DNA of 64,000 nucleotides, taken from Oryza sativa Japonica Group (taxonomy: Eukaryota > Streptophyta > Magnoliopsida > Poales > Poaceae). Under the pieces are notes generated by a model, which did not search any database, was not told the DNA's origin, and worked only from the letters and a program-made list of their open reading frames with translations. The stretch is from assembly GCF_034140825.1 (NCBI RefSeq), contig NC_089043.1:24974001-25038000 (forward strand), given 5' to 3'. A program made the position numbers and the translations under genes. Shown in pieces: positions 36,589 through 49,409 of this stretch; position 1 is the stretch's first letter; every line of letters begins with the position of its first letter.

Positions 36589-39500
36589 CTATGGTGAGAT
36601 GATGCTGGCCTGCAGTGCCGACTTGATCTTCTGGATGGTGCAGGAGAGGAGGTTGCTGACGGTGTCGACGGACTCCACGGTGAGCTTCGCCGTCGGCAGG
36701 TTGTTGACGAGTATCTGGAACGCCACCGTCACCAGCGACCCGGTGTTGTTGCTACCGCCACCGCCACCGGCGGCGGAGTTCGGCGAGGCGCCGCTGCCGA
36801 CCTCTGCCGGAGACGGCGAGGCGCCATTGTTGTGGCCGTCGGGGAGGATGGCGAAGCCGGAGGGGAGGAGGGAGACGTAGGCGGAGTCGCCGCCGTTCAT
36901 GACGACGTGCATCGACTGCACGTCCACCGGAGCGTAGACGACGAGGGAGCCCGATGAGTCGGTGCACGTCTCCTGGAGGATCAGCATGTTGTTCTGGTTC
37001 CCGCTTGTGGCCTGCAGGAGAGACATTAGTATTTGTTTTTTCAAGATATGAGAAGTGAACAAAACTTAATTCAAGGCAAGAATTTCTTGGTGGGTTTGAA
37101 CATATATTGGTGAATTCGAACATTGTTCAGGAATAAATTAACCAGATAGAATGAGCTGGTGCAGATGAAAGTTGTAAAGTGGTCTCCAATCTAGAGGGAA
37201 AATTTTAACTTGCCATACCATGAAAATTCGTTGAAAATGCAAAGCTGAAAAATTGGTATATGAATCATATCTAATTCATCTGTTAGCTTTTGTACACAAA
37301 TCTAGACATAGCCTATATCTAGATTTATATATAAAAATTGACTTATTTTGAAACGGAGAGAGTGGTACTTTCTAGTTTCTTTTTTTAGATAATATCATAA
37401 TAGTACATTCTAGTTTCAACAACTGCATGTATATAAAATATCCTAAACTTTTGGAGACAATTTTGTAACAGCAGTCTTGGTGGAACCATGGAGCACTAGT
37501 ATGTGCTTGCAGCAACTGCCAGAATCAATGCAGTCAGAAATCAGGAGTTGCAAGTTAAAAACAAGAAAAAGATGTCATCCTCTCCAAAGTAATAAAAAAG
37601 AAAAGATAAAAAAGAGACACGGGGTAAAGCCTGACAGGCTTTCTGAGCCAGGACAAGGGCAGCAACTCAGCAAGGCTAGGCTGCAAGCAAGCTTCCAAAA
37701 CATGGAGAAAGTTAACAGCTAGCCTTCTCTCACAAATGTCAACCCGGTATTTTTATCCTTTTCCGAATTGTCCTCTTGCTTCTGTCACTCACTAAGCTAG
37801 CTCATCAGTCTCAGCCCATGCATTACCCATACAGGCATACAACCAGCCACCCTCATGGTAGTACAGTACTAGGTACTACTAATTGAAATGTTGTAAAGCT
37901 TTAGCAACAACTGCCAAGTGCAGCTAATGCATAGGCTGTGCTCACTCAGTGCCATGTTAATTAGGTAAAAGTTTTCAGCTTAATTATAGTGCCTCTCCCT
38001 CTTTTGCATTTAGGGTTTATCACTTTTGCAGGGCCCTGTACAATATTTTTTCTTGCTATCCTTGAAGAACTAAAGAATTGCAACCAAAAGAACCTAATGA
38101 TAAATTTACTACAACCTTCTAGTTTATGTACACTAGTATAGTTCTTTTGTGAGAAACGCCCAGGGTCTTCTGGCTAGGTCCACAAGGTGGTACGCTAGAC
38201 GATCTGAATTCGAAACCTCACCCCTTCTAATTATTTGATATTAGATCATTTCCTAATATTCGTGTCTTTTTTTCATAGTCCTTTTGTTGTAACTTGCAAT
38301 AACAAAATACGTACATTGCAACTTATTTTAATATATATATATATATACCCCATTTATCTAGCCTTAAAAGATCCTATCAACTCTAGAAGGCAGATTCACC
38401 ACAATCACCATCACCACCGCCAGGTTTTTTTTTTATGTAGGAGTAGTAGAGATTTTCATGTGTAGGAAGATGAAAAAAACTTACATTTGGACGGAGGAGG
38501 GAGACGGCATTGCCGTGGTGCTGGCCCTTGGCGATGTGGTCCATCTCCTGCATGGCCTCGCCGTTGGCAAGGATGTCCCAGTCGCCGCGCCGCTGCTCGT
38601 CGCGGAGGTAGTCGAACACGCGCTGCGGCAGCGTGCCGGGGAGCCGCACCGACGTGGTGGCGCTCAGCACGACGCCCGGCGGCTCCCCCGGCGCGCCCAC
38701 GCTGTGCCGCGCCATCATCCGCACCTTGTCCTCCCCGTCCCCGCCGCCGCCACCGCCGCCGCCCCCACCCTCGCCGCGCCACTCGTCCAGGCGCCGCCAC
38801 TTCTGCGCCGCCGACGCGCACACCCCCGCGCAGAAGTTGTCCGTCATCCGCTGCGCCAGCTTCAGCATGCTCCTCCTCCCCACCGGCGTTATCGCTGCAA
38901 AACCACAAGAACCATTAGTAAGATCGAACTCCGGCCACCGGAGCTAGCACTAGCACGAACGGCGAGCTCACCAGCGTGGTCGCGGGCGGGGAGGGAGTTG
39001 GAGCAGAGGATGGCGAGATACTGGCACTGTCGCTGGAGCGAGGCGAGCCAGCGGCGGGCGCCGAGGGCCTGGCCGGAGCGGAGCAGCGGCCGGTAGAGCT
39101 GGTGCGCCGCCGTCTCGTCGTACTCCGCGTGAACCACCCACGTGACCTGCCCACACGTACACACACACACATTAGCCTAGCTACCGGCAGGTGAATCAGT
39201 TACTGCCATCACGGCGAGCTCAGCTCAGCTCAGCTTCGTCACAGCCTCGACAAGGCAGTAATGGCGGAGGCAGGTGAAAAAGACGGGTGCATTCATCCTC
39301 ATCACGTAGCAGTAACAATAACTAGACATTGCAGATTTGCAGCTAGCAGCAAAAGGCACGCAAAAAAAACCCCAAAAACAAAATGACCATGGTAAAACCC
39401 CAGCACCGGAAGCAGCCATCGCACAAGAGGACAGACTACTGTGTTAGTATCAGTCGAAATGAATAACAAACACCAAGTGTTAGCATAGTGGAAATCCAGA

Positions 39501-42331
39501 GGTCGGCATGCGTCGCCAGAAATTCAGGATTGACCGCTGCGAAAAAACCCTAGCTAAGCTCTACTCCACCACAGTAGCATCGCAGAGAAGATGAGCCAAA
39601 GAAACAGTAATATAGTACTACTACTACCACAGTGCAACCAAGAGCTCGAGGTCGTATAAAAATACTGTGATGAACTCCATAAAGAAACACTAAAAAACTG
39701 GATCTTGGTGGCACGCACGCACGCACGGACGGACGACGCAGCGAGAATATTGGGCTGCGGAAGCATCGAAACATTTCAAAATCGAGAGCTCATCTAACGA
39801 GGCGTACGCCTAGCTCTCTCGCAGTACAAGGTCAAGCAAGCAGCAGTTGCTGGCTGCTGCTGCGAGTGACGACGAGTCGCTGAGTCGTCGCCGGCGAAAC
39901 CGGCCGTTGTTGTTACGCGCGCCTCGGCGCGCGCGCGCGCGCGTCCACGGCGGTCATCACCACCATGCGCGCGTACGGGGGCGCATTGACTTGGGGGCAC
40001 TTGGCGACGCTGCATCGGTTGGCGCGCCGCGTCCGTCGTCGCGGCGCGCGCGGCTTTGGATTCACCCAGCATAAAATACTGAGCTGTACAAGGTCTTAAT
40101 GGCGGTGTCTCTCTCGGGCCAGGCCACCACTGTAGCCGCCACATGCTTGCTGCGCCGTGCGTGCAAGTGCAAACACAATCGACGGGAGAAAGGTGTAGAA
40201 GTTTTTGCTTGCTTTTGGTTTGGTTAATTACCTTGGAGTAGCCATTGTTCATGTCCTGCACGATGCAGCCGGTGGGGAGGAGGCGGCAGCCCATGTACGA
40301 CGACGACGACGACCCGCCGCCGCCGTTCTGGTCGGGGCGGAGGACGGCGTCGACCGAGACGTCGACCACCGCCCAGAGGCCCTCGGCGTGCTGCTTGCAG
40401 AAACGCAGGAACACCACCTCCCGTATCGGCACCAGCGGCGACAGCACCTGCAGCTCCGCGTGCATCTGCGCATGGCATGGCATGGCGTGTCTGAGCCGGC
40501 GAGACGCCATGGACGAACAGCTAGCTCGCGGCGAGGGGAGAGGGGGGAGATCGATGGCTCACCAGTTGAATTGACCCGCTGCGCGTGCCGCCCATGCCGC
40601 TGGAGATGATGTCCGTGGTGCTCGCTCTCGCCACCACGCACGGGAACATCTCCGACCACCGTGGCTGGCCGCGGATTGCATTGCGTCAGTACACAGCTTA
40701 AACAAATGCGTTGTTTTTGGAGTTAACCGTGCGTGCGTGCGTGCGTGTGTACCGCGTCCATGAGGCTGTCGACGAGGTCGACGCTGCTGATGATGGCGAT
40801 GCCGGACTCGCGCGTCGCCTCGGAGACGTAGCCGGCGGGGCACTGGCCGACCACCCTGGCGAACGCGCGGTGGTACTCGTCGTAGTTGAGCGTCTCGAAC
40901 CCGCCGTCGAGGCTGGGGAGCCAGAGCGGCTCGTCCATCTGCGCCACCTTGACGAGCTCGTCCATGGCCGCGAGGGCGAGCTCCAGGAGCACGGCGCGGT
41001 CGATGGCGCCGCCGTCGGCCGCCGCGGCGTGCATGGCGCCGTCGAGGCCGCCAATGCCCGCGGGTAGGCGCATGGCGGCGGAGCCCACGGGCCCCCCCGT
41101 CAGGCCGGAGGAGCCGCCCATCAGGTCGGGGATGGACTGCATCGCCGCCGAGGCCCCGAGCGCGCCGAGCCCGAACCCGCCGTTGCTGCCGACGCCGAGC
41201 TCGAGGCCGGAGCACGCCTGCAGCGACGGCGGGCCCGGGGAGGAGATGCTCGAGATTGGCCGGCCGAGGAACTTGCCGGCGAGCGCGCAGACGCGGTCGA
41301 GCTCGTCCTTGAGCCGCGCGTTCTCGATGCGCAGGTGCTGCTCCTCCAGCGACACCTCGCCGAGCACCGCCGCGCCGCCGCAGCTCGCGCACATCGGGTT
41401 CCTCATCGCCTCCCGGATCGTCATGTTCTCCGCCCTCAGCTTGTCGTTCTCCTGCCGCAGCAGCGCGTTCTCATGCCGCTCGATCTGCGTCTGCTCGCCA
41501 CCACCACAAATCGAACCAAAAAAAAATTCAAAATCATGATCAAACGAACACGAGAAGAATCAAACATCATCATGGATTGATCTGTGCAACAGCAAGCGAA
41601 ACCTTCATCTGGGTGCGGCGATTCTGGAACCAGAACTTGACCTGGCGGCTCTCGAGGTTGAGCCGCCGGCTGAGCTCCATCCGTTGCTTCTCGTCAGGAT
41701 GTGGACACTCCTTGAACACGCTGCACGATCGCACGTAGAGAAAAAAAAAACCATCAAAAATCAGAATTTGCTTCGTTATTTTTTTTCCTGATGTCATCGA
41801 GAGTTTGACGCTTACGCTTCGAGTTCTTGGATTTGCTGCGGGGTGTGGCGGTGATAACGCTTCTTCTTCTTGCGCGGGTTGCTGTTGTCCGGGTCGAGTT
41901 CGTCGCCGGAGGCGCCGTCCAGGTTGTCGCTGCCGGAGCGGCTGTCGTTCTCTTCCTCCCGGCCGCGTCCCAGCGAGTCGCCGTCGCCGCCGCTGCCGCT
42001 CCCGCCGTTGCCCATCATGGCAAGCGACCGGTTCACGTCGCCGAGCTGGCTACCGTCCATAGTTTGCTAAACCAACACAAGATTAAAATTTTAAAAAAGT
42101 AAATCAATATCTAAGCACGGCAAAGAATCACAAACAAAAGAAGTGGAAAAGCTCGTGAGAATCTACCAGGCCGAGAGAGAGGCCGGGAGCGGCGAACCCG
42201 CCGCCGGGCTTGGGGACGGGCGGCGTAGGGAGGAGGCGGGAGTTGTGTACTCCGCCGCCGCCGCCGCCGCCGCCGGCGTCGTAGGAGAAGACGCCGGAGC
42301 CGGCGCCATCGAACATGCCACCGAAGCTCAT
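36589..42331 (-). CDS. ROC6: HD-ZIP class IV (GL2-type) homeobox transcription factor
   Basis: Nine exons: 42331-42167, 42066-41816, 41720-41603, 41490-40753, 40664-40563, 40465-40232, 39146-38972, 38894-38485, 37011-36589, all GT-AG and in phase, 871 aa. Order: Gly-rich N terminus with a run of eight Gly; acidic Ser/Asp segment ([18 protein letters not shown]); homeodomain (about 120-180) after a [18 protein letters not shown] entry, with the recognition helix [15 protein letters not shown]; zipper-loop-zipper (about 180-260) with the CASCGG loop; START domain (about 341-600); and the C-terminal HD-SAD region ending [17 protein letters not shown]. Class IV factors bind L1-box DNA in the nucleus, act as dimers and control epidermal fate; START domains bind lipids. 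Sequence and length agree with my recollection of rice ROC6. A second Gly run ([16 protein letters not shown]) sits in exon 8. Exons are very GC-rich and introns AT-rich. Confidence 0.95.
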
Positions 42332-43179
42332 CACGCGAGCTCACTACAAATGACAAAACAAACACCAGTTTTTCTTCTTCTTCTTCTTCCTCCGGCCAAA
42401 ATCACTCCACCGTGATCCTACCAACTCCGGCGGATCCCCTCAGATCCCAACAATTCAATAATTTTTATGAGCCTCGGGGAGAGGATTTGGCACGCATTAA
42501 AACGGCTGGAGGGCCGCATCAGCAGCGCGGCTATACATGGCATGGCGGCAGCAAATATGGAAGCGAATTATTGCAGCGTCGCGGACATGGAAGGCAACAA
42601 GCCGGACACGCCGGAGGCGCGAGCCAAGAAACAACAGCTCATCCGCCGGAGAAGACAACTTTACACACACACACCCCAAGCTCGGTCGCCGCCGGCGTCC
42701 GTCCTCGCCGATCCTTGCTTAAACCAAGAAAGCTACTACTACTACCACTTCCGCCGCACCGTGCGACAGGAGAAGGAGAAGCTAGTAGTAGTAGCTAGCA
42801 TGAGAGAAGAAGCGAAGAGAGGAGAGGAGTTGAGGAGGAGGAAGGATGGGAGATGATGAGAGGAGGAGGAGGCGAGAGGGTGGCTGGAGAGAATGGCTAT
42901 AATAACAAGCGTGTTAGATAAAGCTGGACATGTGGAGAGTCCACGAGCAGCGCAGATAAAACAGAGGCCGCTACTGCTGTTACCGCCCAAGAAAACTGCA
43001 GCTAGCGGTAAAGATCGATCAGAGGATGAAACGGGGTAAAAAAAATCAATCGCAAGTGGGGCTGACTCGCACGCGGCGTCGACGGCGAGAGTCAAATGGG
43101 CGGCCCCCCACTCTCACCCTCACTCACCGATGATGAACGAACGTAAGCAGACGCAGGTCCATGCATATACTCCTGCCCA

Positions 43180-43187
43180 TTTTTATA
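43180..43187 (-). promoter_or_regulatory. Candidate TATA box of ROC6
   Basis: TATAAAAA on the minus strand, about 850 bases upstream of the ROC6 ATG. This leaves room for a long leader with an intron, common for class IV HD-ZIP genes. Transcript data would be needed to be sure; no clear L1 box was seen close by. Confidence 0.35.
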
Positions 43188-43299
43188 TGCCTCAGATCCC
43201 GGCGAATAACGACGATTATTTTATTCGATCAGCTTCGGATATCGTGTGCAGAGTACTTCTCCATACCCGCAGCCGGTTGTGTATAGACTTGTAGTGTAA

Positions 43300-43663
43300 G
43301 GGTCTGTTTGGTTTCAGGGACTTATTTCAAGTCCCTGTCACATACAAGTCCCTGTCACATCGGATGTTTAGACACTAATTTAAAGTATTAAACATACATT
43401 AATTACAAAACTCATTCCATAACCTTGGACTAATTCGCGAGACGAATCTTTTGAGTCTAATTACGCCATGATTTTGACAATGTGATGCTACAGTAAACTT
43501 TTGATAATTATGGATTAATTAGGCTTAAAAAAATTCGTCTCGCGGATTAGCTCTCATTTATAAAATTAGTTTTTTTACTAGTCTATGTTTAATACTCCAA
43601 ATTAGCGTCCAAACATCCGATGTGACATGGGCTAAAAAGTTTTAGCCCCATATAAACACCCCC
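43300..43663. mobile_element. Tourist-like MITE, TAA target, 364 bp
   Basis: Ends GGGTCTGTTTGG and, inverted, GGGGGTGTTTATATGGGGC; flanked by TAA on both sides (43297-43299, 43664-43666). It contains the family hallmarks TGTCACATCGGATGTTT, GAGACGAATC, GCTACAGTAAAC and ATTAGGCTTAA. Related copies lie near 49.9, 51.1 and 63.4 kb. Confidence 0.85.
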
Positions 43664-43718
43664 TAAAAAGGGAAATAGGTGAAAAGTTGTGTTACTGCGA
43701 CTACTACCTTTGATTGGT

Positions 43719-43900
43719 GGGAAATTTAACTATTTGCCACTCTTACGAGTGTCAACTCTCCATATGCCACTATTAGATTTGGCCTAACATATTTACCACT
43801 AGAGAGAGATTACGCCCTAATTTTTTGCCACTTTCGTTGGGTTGGAGCACCACATCAGCATGCCAGCATGGACCGGCCTAGTGAAATGACAATTTTACCC
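43719..43900. repeat. MULE left terminal inverted repeat
   Basis: About 180 bp, roughly 90% identical to the inverse of 47428-47608. It has spaced GCCACT motifs (TTTGCCACTC, ATGCCACTATTAG, TTTGCCACTTTCG), probably transposase binding sites. Confidence 0.9.
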
Positions 43901-44610
43901 CTCCATTCTCAAGTGGTTAATAGCCAACATAATACAATTAAATCAACTACGCACACATGAATAAATGATAAAACATAATAACTTGAGAACAACTCAACAC
44001 ATAACATACTGCATCATTAACACACATGCGCAACAAAAATCAATTTTTATCCCATAATAACTTCTTCATCGTTAGAAATAGTACTACCAAGTTCATAACC
44101 ACTATCAAGTTCAGAGTTACTGTGAAGGCCATACATAACAAGTTACATGCCATTACGCAAGGCCATACATCATTACAAAAGCACAATAATAGAAATAGCA
44201 ACATCAGGCCAGGCCATACACTTAAGTTCGTTAGGCCATACACTTAAGATATTCACACCACATAGCAAAATATGCCATACCAAAGTGCACATATCATCGC
44301 ACATTACTTGCAATTAGTTTTTCCAAAATATCATGCCATAGTAGACCACAAATAACCAATTTCACTAGCAGGTTGACAAATTTCAATCCAAAAGTTTAGG
44401 TGGTGTTGCACTTTTCTTCTTGCTTGCGAGCTTTTTTCTGGGTGTAAGCTTCTTGGGTGGCTCCACTATAGCTGGAGCTACTTGAGAGCTTTGGTCAAGC
44501 TCCAATGCCAACCTCCTGGTGTTTGTGATGGTGTAAATAATAAAAGAAGTTTAGTTCAGTGTATAATAAGTAATGAAAGCTAGAGAAAAATGAAAAGAGC
44601 ATAATGGTGC

Positions 44611-46882
44611 TTACCTCCTAGTGACTGGTCCAGGGCTGCTTGTTTGTGATGGCTGCACTTGTGTTTCTGCAGCTCCTTCTCTAGCTGTAACTGCTCTTGT
44701 TCTTGGTGTAGTTACTTGTTCATCACTAACACCCTTTGATTTCTTCCTTCCCACCTTTGTTGTTGTTTTCTTGTTCCTCTTCCTGCCAAAAGAAAAACAG
44801 TTAGCATATAACAGCAAGAAAATGAATAATAATTGAGATGAAAATACAGCACACCTCTTTTTGGTGCCAGTTAGTTCACATCTAGCACTTCCCTTCCTGT
44901 GTCCAAAGACACCACATTCTGGACACTTAATTTGCCTTGTAGCCTTCCCCTTGCCCTTCTCAAGAGCAGATGGGATCCTATTCTTCCTTTGCCTACCCAC
45001 TTTTCTTTTCTTGGACACAGGAGCAAGAAGCTTGAATTCTTTCTCAACTTGAGGCCATTGCTTCTTGTCTGTAATGTTAGGGATGGTTGATGCATATGCT
45101 GCCTGAAATCTGAGCACAGAGAAAGCCTTATCAACATATTTCTCCATATTTGGTTGCCTCACGGTTGTGATGACTGCCAATGCATGTTGGCAAGGTTTCC
45201 CAGTAACTTGCCATTCCCTGCAGGTGCAAGTGCACTTGTCAAGGTACACCACATGCCTTGTTAGCTCCTCATCATTATGTATCTCTGTAACCTCAGCTTG
45301 GTAAGGATCACCCTTAGTGACCTTTAGATGGCCTAACCCCTTTGAGGCTGCATTCAACTGGTGAATCACAACAGGAAGAATCACTCCATTGAGGGCTGTA
45401 GAGATCCTCCTCCTCTTCTCAAAAAGAATCAAGGTTTTCTCCCTAATTGCATCAGCAAGAGCATCAATAGGCAAGTCCTTCAAACCTTTGATCCAAGCAT
45501 TCCATGACTCTGCCAAGTTATTGTTGATATATTCACACTTACTCTGACATGAAAACTTGCTTCTAGCCCACAGTAGGTTGTGATGTTCGTCAAGCCATGG
45601 CTTGACATCTGAGCTATATTCAAACACTTCATCCATCCACATTTGATGCTTCTGAGGCATGTATGTCCTAGCTGCAGGCCACATCTTTTTCCCATATATG
45701 TTCCCATGAAACAATTTCTTCATATTCTCCATCAAGTGCCTAAAGCACTCTCTTTGTTCAGCCCATGGGAAAACTTTTTTTACAATTAAATAGTTAGTAT
45801 AATACCCTGACACTTTTATCAGCCTGTGTCTTTGCTCTGATTTTCCATGGGCAACCATTTGCAGAACACTTTCCTCGAAATCTATCTGGATCAGATTTTT
45901 CAGTCTCAAGCTCAAACTCACTAACAATTGCATGCTGTTTCACTGCCATTCTGAACTCATTCATTGATGGATACTTTGTCCCTACTTCCATTGGTGGATC
46001 ATCCCTATCCCAAACAAGTTCTGGGTCAGCAGGTACCTCATCACTAACTACAATGGCTGCATCTATCATATCTTGTTGAATCTCAATTGGAATAACAGGG
46101 AGTGCAGCTTCTTCTTGTATTGCTGTTGCTGCTGCTCTCTCATCTGTTTTTTTGAAACCCATAGCATCAAATAGTTCATCCTCATCCAACAATGCATGAG
46201 CATCACCATCTAAGCCATCCAAAATGATTGCCAACTTACTCCAGTCCACAAGAGCAGCTGAGTCTTCTACATTTGGTGCATGGTTACAAGTGTCACCAGT
46301 ATCTTCTTCATTGGTCATTTGAACTGGAGAGCAAATATCAATTGAATCTGAATTTATCACACCACATCTAGCAATTGACTGACCAGTTGGTTTTGCACTT
46401 ATCACACTACCTTCAGCAATTGATGGAACCCCAAGATCTACACTTAAAACACTAGTGACAACTTGAGTTGTTGACTCAACTCGATCTACATAGCTTTCAG
46501 CAGGCTTGTATCCCTTTTTAGTAACCACTTCTACCCCAAGATATACCACTTTCTCTTTCCACCCAGACTGAAACCACTTCTCAAACTGTTCATTGTTGGT
46601 TACCTTCCATTCAGTCCCACTATCAAAGTCTAATCCCCACACTACAATTTCTTGGCTAGGCCCCCATATTACCTTGCTAGTCATATCATCACAGAATTTA
46701 TCTAAACTATAACCTTTGCATTTATCAACCCACCAATCATGCTCTTGCTCTGACATTGATAGCAATCCATACTCTAAGTTTGCTACATATGAAGCACATT
46801 TAACAACAACTCTAACAGCATTGCCAGGATCAATCCTGACAAAAAAAATGGAGCCAGGATCAATTCTAACAGCATGCTGCAC
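44611..46882 (-). pseudogene. MuDR-type transposase lacking the DDE core
   Basis: Two frames. 46882-45794 encodes the N-terminal part: a MuDR-like start with DWWVDKCKGYSLDKF and WKVTNNEQFEKWF, an acidic middle, then the DNA-binding region YPSMNEFRMAVKQHAIVSEF and CSANGCPWKIRA. 45830-44611 encodes the C-terminal part: FPWAEQRECFRHLMENMKK, SKCEYINNNLAESWNAWI, a SWIM zinc finger (CTCREWQVTGKPCQHA) and a zinc-knuckle-like CPECGVFGHRKGSARC. The section normally between CPWKIRA and the AEQRECFRH motif, which holds the catalytic DDE residues, is absent, with the joint near 45780-45830 and a frame change there. An in-frame 72-base intron (44783-44854) with good splice sites interrupts the C-terminal part. 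The product cannot cut DNA, though a zinc-finger protein could still be made. Confidence 0.9.
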
Positions 46883-47218
46883 ACCTCACACAAAGTCAAG
46901 AGAAGGGGAATACAGAGAAGGGGAATGAATTTACCAAGGAGGACACTCCGAGGGCTTCATCACGATCAGATCCACTTCACCTCCGCCAGCTATACGTCCC
47001 GGATGACCGGCCGATGCGTTGGCGTCGCGTGCAGGCGCGGTGGAGGGGAGGAGCTAGCGGGGGGACTCGCCCTGCCGCTGCCGGCTGGGTCGTGAGAGCC
47101 GGCCGCGACGCAGTGGCGTCAGGGCCGGCAGCGGGGCGGCCGCGTGAGGCTCCCGCCGGCCGCGACGGGACTCGCTCTGCGTCACGCAGTAGCGGCCTCG
47201 CCGGCCGGCCGGCGCGTG

Positions 47219-47357
47219 TGGGTTCCAGGCGGCGGCGGCAGTAGGGTTCAGGCGGCGGCGCCAATAGGGATCCAGGCGGCGGCGGAGGCGGCGGGGGTTT
47301 CAGGCGCAGCGGCGGCGGCGGTAGAGTTTCAGGGCGGCGACGGTAGGGTTTGAGCAG
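47219..47357. repeat. GC-rich degenerate tandem repeat inside the MULE
   Basis: About five units of 22-31 bases with the pattern GGCGGCGGCGGyAGTA-GGGTTCA lie between the transposase start and the right inverted repeat. They belong to a 400-base very GC-rich block (46950-47357), probably the transposase promoter and leader, though captured host DNA cannot be excluded. Confidence 0.7.
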
Positions 47358-47427
47358 CTGTGGTCGAGAGAAAGAGATGGATGCCGATGCGTTTCTGTTT
47401 CCCCCTGTTTTCTCGTTTCTGCACAAG

Positions 47428-47608
47428 GGCACAAAGGTAATTTCGCCAGGCCAGTCCACATTGGCATGATGATGTGGCGCTCCAACTCAGCGAAAGTGGC
47501 AAAAAATTAGGATGTAATCTCTCTCTAGTGGCAAATATGTTAGGCCAAATCTAATAGTGGCATATGGAGAGTTGGCACTCATAAGAGTGGCAAATAGTTA
47601 AATTTCCC
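47428..47608. repeat. MULE right terminal inverted repeat
   Basis: Inverse of 43719-43900, ending GTTAAATTTCCC just before the 9-bp duplication. Confidence 0.9.
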
Positions 47609-49100
47609 TTGATTGGTGGTGACACCTCGCCACTCGTTGTCAGCCGTGCTGTGGTGAGAGAGAGGAAGAGGAGAACTGTGGCGGGCGATACCGTGGAAAA
47701 AAGCGTGGGATTGGAGGTGCCCGACGGGGACTTCTCACGGGCGCGGCTTTGAATCCGACGCCCCCCGAAACGCCCGTACACGGTCCCCCCACCGCCACCG
47801 CGCCGAGACGCAACAGATTTTGGCCCAAACGCGCCCCCCGCCCGCCCGACCCGTCCTCCGTGCGATCGAGGGAGAGCGGAGTAAATGGACGCGGTGTGCG
47901 GTGCGGCGCGGGAACGGAGTAAACGGGGTGGGACGTTTTCTTTTTTTCCTTTTTCTGGTGCAACGTCCGCGGGAGGGAGGCGGCTCGCGTTTGCTTGCCG
48001 ATCGATTGCGGTGGGGCCGCGCTGGCAAAACGGGGGTGGGTTTTTAATGCCGGCAGCCGCACGGTCACACGGCCCCGCGCGTTACGTTGCGTTGCGCCAC
48101 CCACCGTGACGATGGATGCGGATGCCGGCCCCGGTGTGCGCGCGGGCGATCGATCGATCGATCGACTGATCGCGGGGGTGGGGGGTGGTGGCACGGCACG
48201 GCACGGGCAGCTACCTAGCTGGTGGTGGCAACCGTGCGCCGTGCGCGGGTACGTGATCGCGAGGCCCCCGCGCGCGGGTGGATGATCGCTCGTTCGTTCG
48301 CTTGTTCGTTCGGGTGGCCCGCGCGTGGTTCGATCGGAGGAAGTCGTCGCGGGGTTAACGTGGTGGTGTTGGGATGCGTTGCTTGGACGTTCATTGACGT
48401 GGTGGTGTAACTGTTCGGTGCGTGCTGGTCGACATGCTGGCTGCATGCCTGGCGCGTACAGTAGTATGGAGTATGGACGCTGGATTAATGCGACGATATG
48501 CCGCTTTTTTCCCCATTGGGCTGGCTGGCTGGCTGGCATGTACAGCACCTATATATGGACTGATCTTGCCATGTACGGCGTCGACGTAATAATATACGAG
48601 TACTAGGACGACTCTGCAAGGGATGGACAGTATGATGGGCGCAATGCACACACGGACACACGGTGTGTGTCATATGTAGTCATAGCTGATGAGCAACGCA
48701 CAAGCATGCGTGCGTGAAGCAGCTGATCGACGACTATGTCCCCGCTGCACGCTATATAGATCTAGTAGTGGCGATCATATCAGGCGTTGATCGTCTCGCT
48801 ACATTTAAACAGGTATTCGTCCAATATTCGTATCACTGAACTTTCTAGTACTCCTTGCTTGGTCTTGTGACTGCATACATCAATATGCTTTCAATTATCG
48901 GATTTGCTATTTAACATCCGACATAAATTTTGGTCGCAAATCTGTCAAATTTTGATTTCGAGAGAAACTAAAGCTGCCGCAAGGTCCTCTGAAAAAACCC
49001 TTACATTCACTCCATGTTTATGATTTGTCTTTCATGATAGAGTTAGATTTGTTCAGTGTGCTTTTTTCTATCTATTCAATTTGTTCGAGTCTATTTTGTA

Positions 49101-49409
49101 CTCCGTCCATCTACTTTTCATATGCATATTTCTAAATCTGAAAAATTTATTTTTGATAGATATATTTCAATCCAACAACCTATCATCTTAATGATTTTTT
49201 CTGGATTTAATGTATGACTCTCCACTCTTCTACATAAGATTGGCTACATGTGCATTGAGAAATATAAATATTAATGAATCGCTTGTTTACGAGGAATAAC
49301 CAATAATATCATGTTTAAATGGATGATAAGTATAATTACTTATCTTTGGTCTGTATGCCAAGATAAAATATGACTATCAAAACTAGATGGAGTACAAAAC
49401 TAGATGGAG
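49101..49409. mobile_element. Stowaway-type MITE with duplicated end
   Basis: Begins CTCCGTCCATCTACTTTTCATA after TA and ends AAAACTAGATGGAG before TA. The last 17 bases (ACAAAACTAGATGGAGT) are repeated in tandem, so the true end is at 49392 or 49409. Confidence 0.65.

Larger units (their letters stand above)
43719..47608. mobile_element. Mutator-like element (MULE), 3.9 kb, internally deleted
   Basis: The ends are long inverted repeats starting GGGAAATTTAACTATTTGCC, flanked by the exact 9-bp duplication TTGATTGGT (43710-43718 and 47609-47617). It carries a MuDR-type transposase gene on the minus strand whose catalytic middle is missing, so it cannot move on its own but has intact ends and could be mobilised by a relative. 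The intact target duplication and close ends suggest a fairly recent insertion. It lies about 1.4 kb upstream of the ROC6 start codon. The unique segment 43900-44600 is AT-rich 3' flank. Confidence 0.93.

Noticed and set aside
38458-39096. Plus-strand frames over ROC6 exons 7 and 8
   Set aside because: Antisense shadows of a well-supported gene; Pro/Arg/Ala-rich with no domain.
47640-48548. 302-codon minus-strand frame beside the MULE
   Set aside because: CpG-rich island with simple GATC repeats; composition explains the open frame and no domain is seen.
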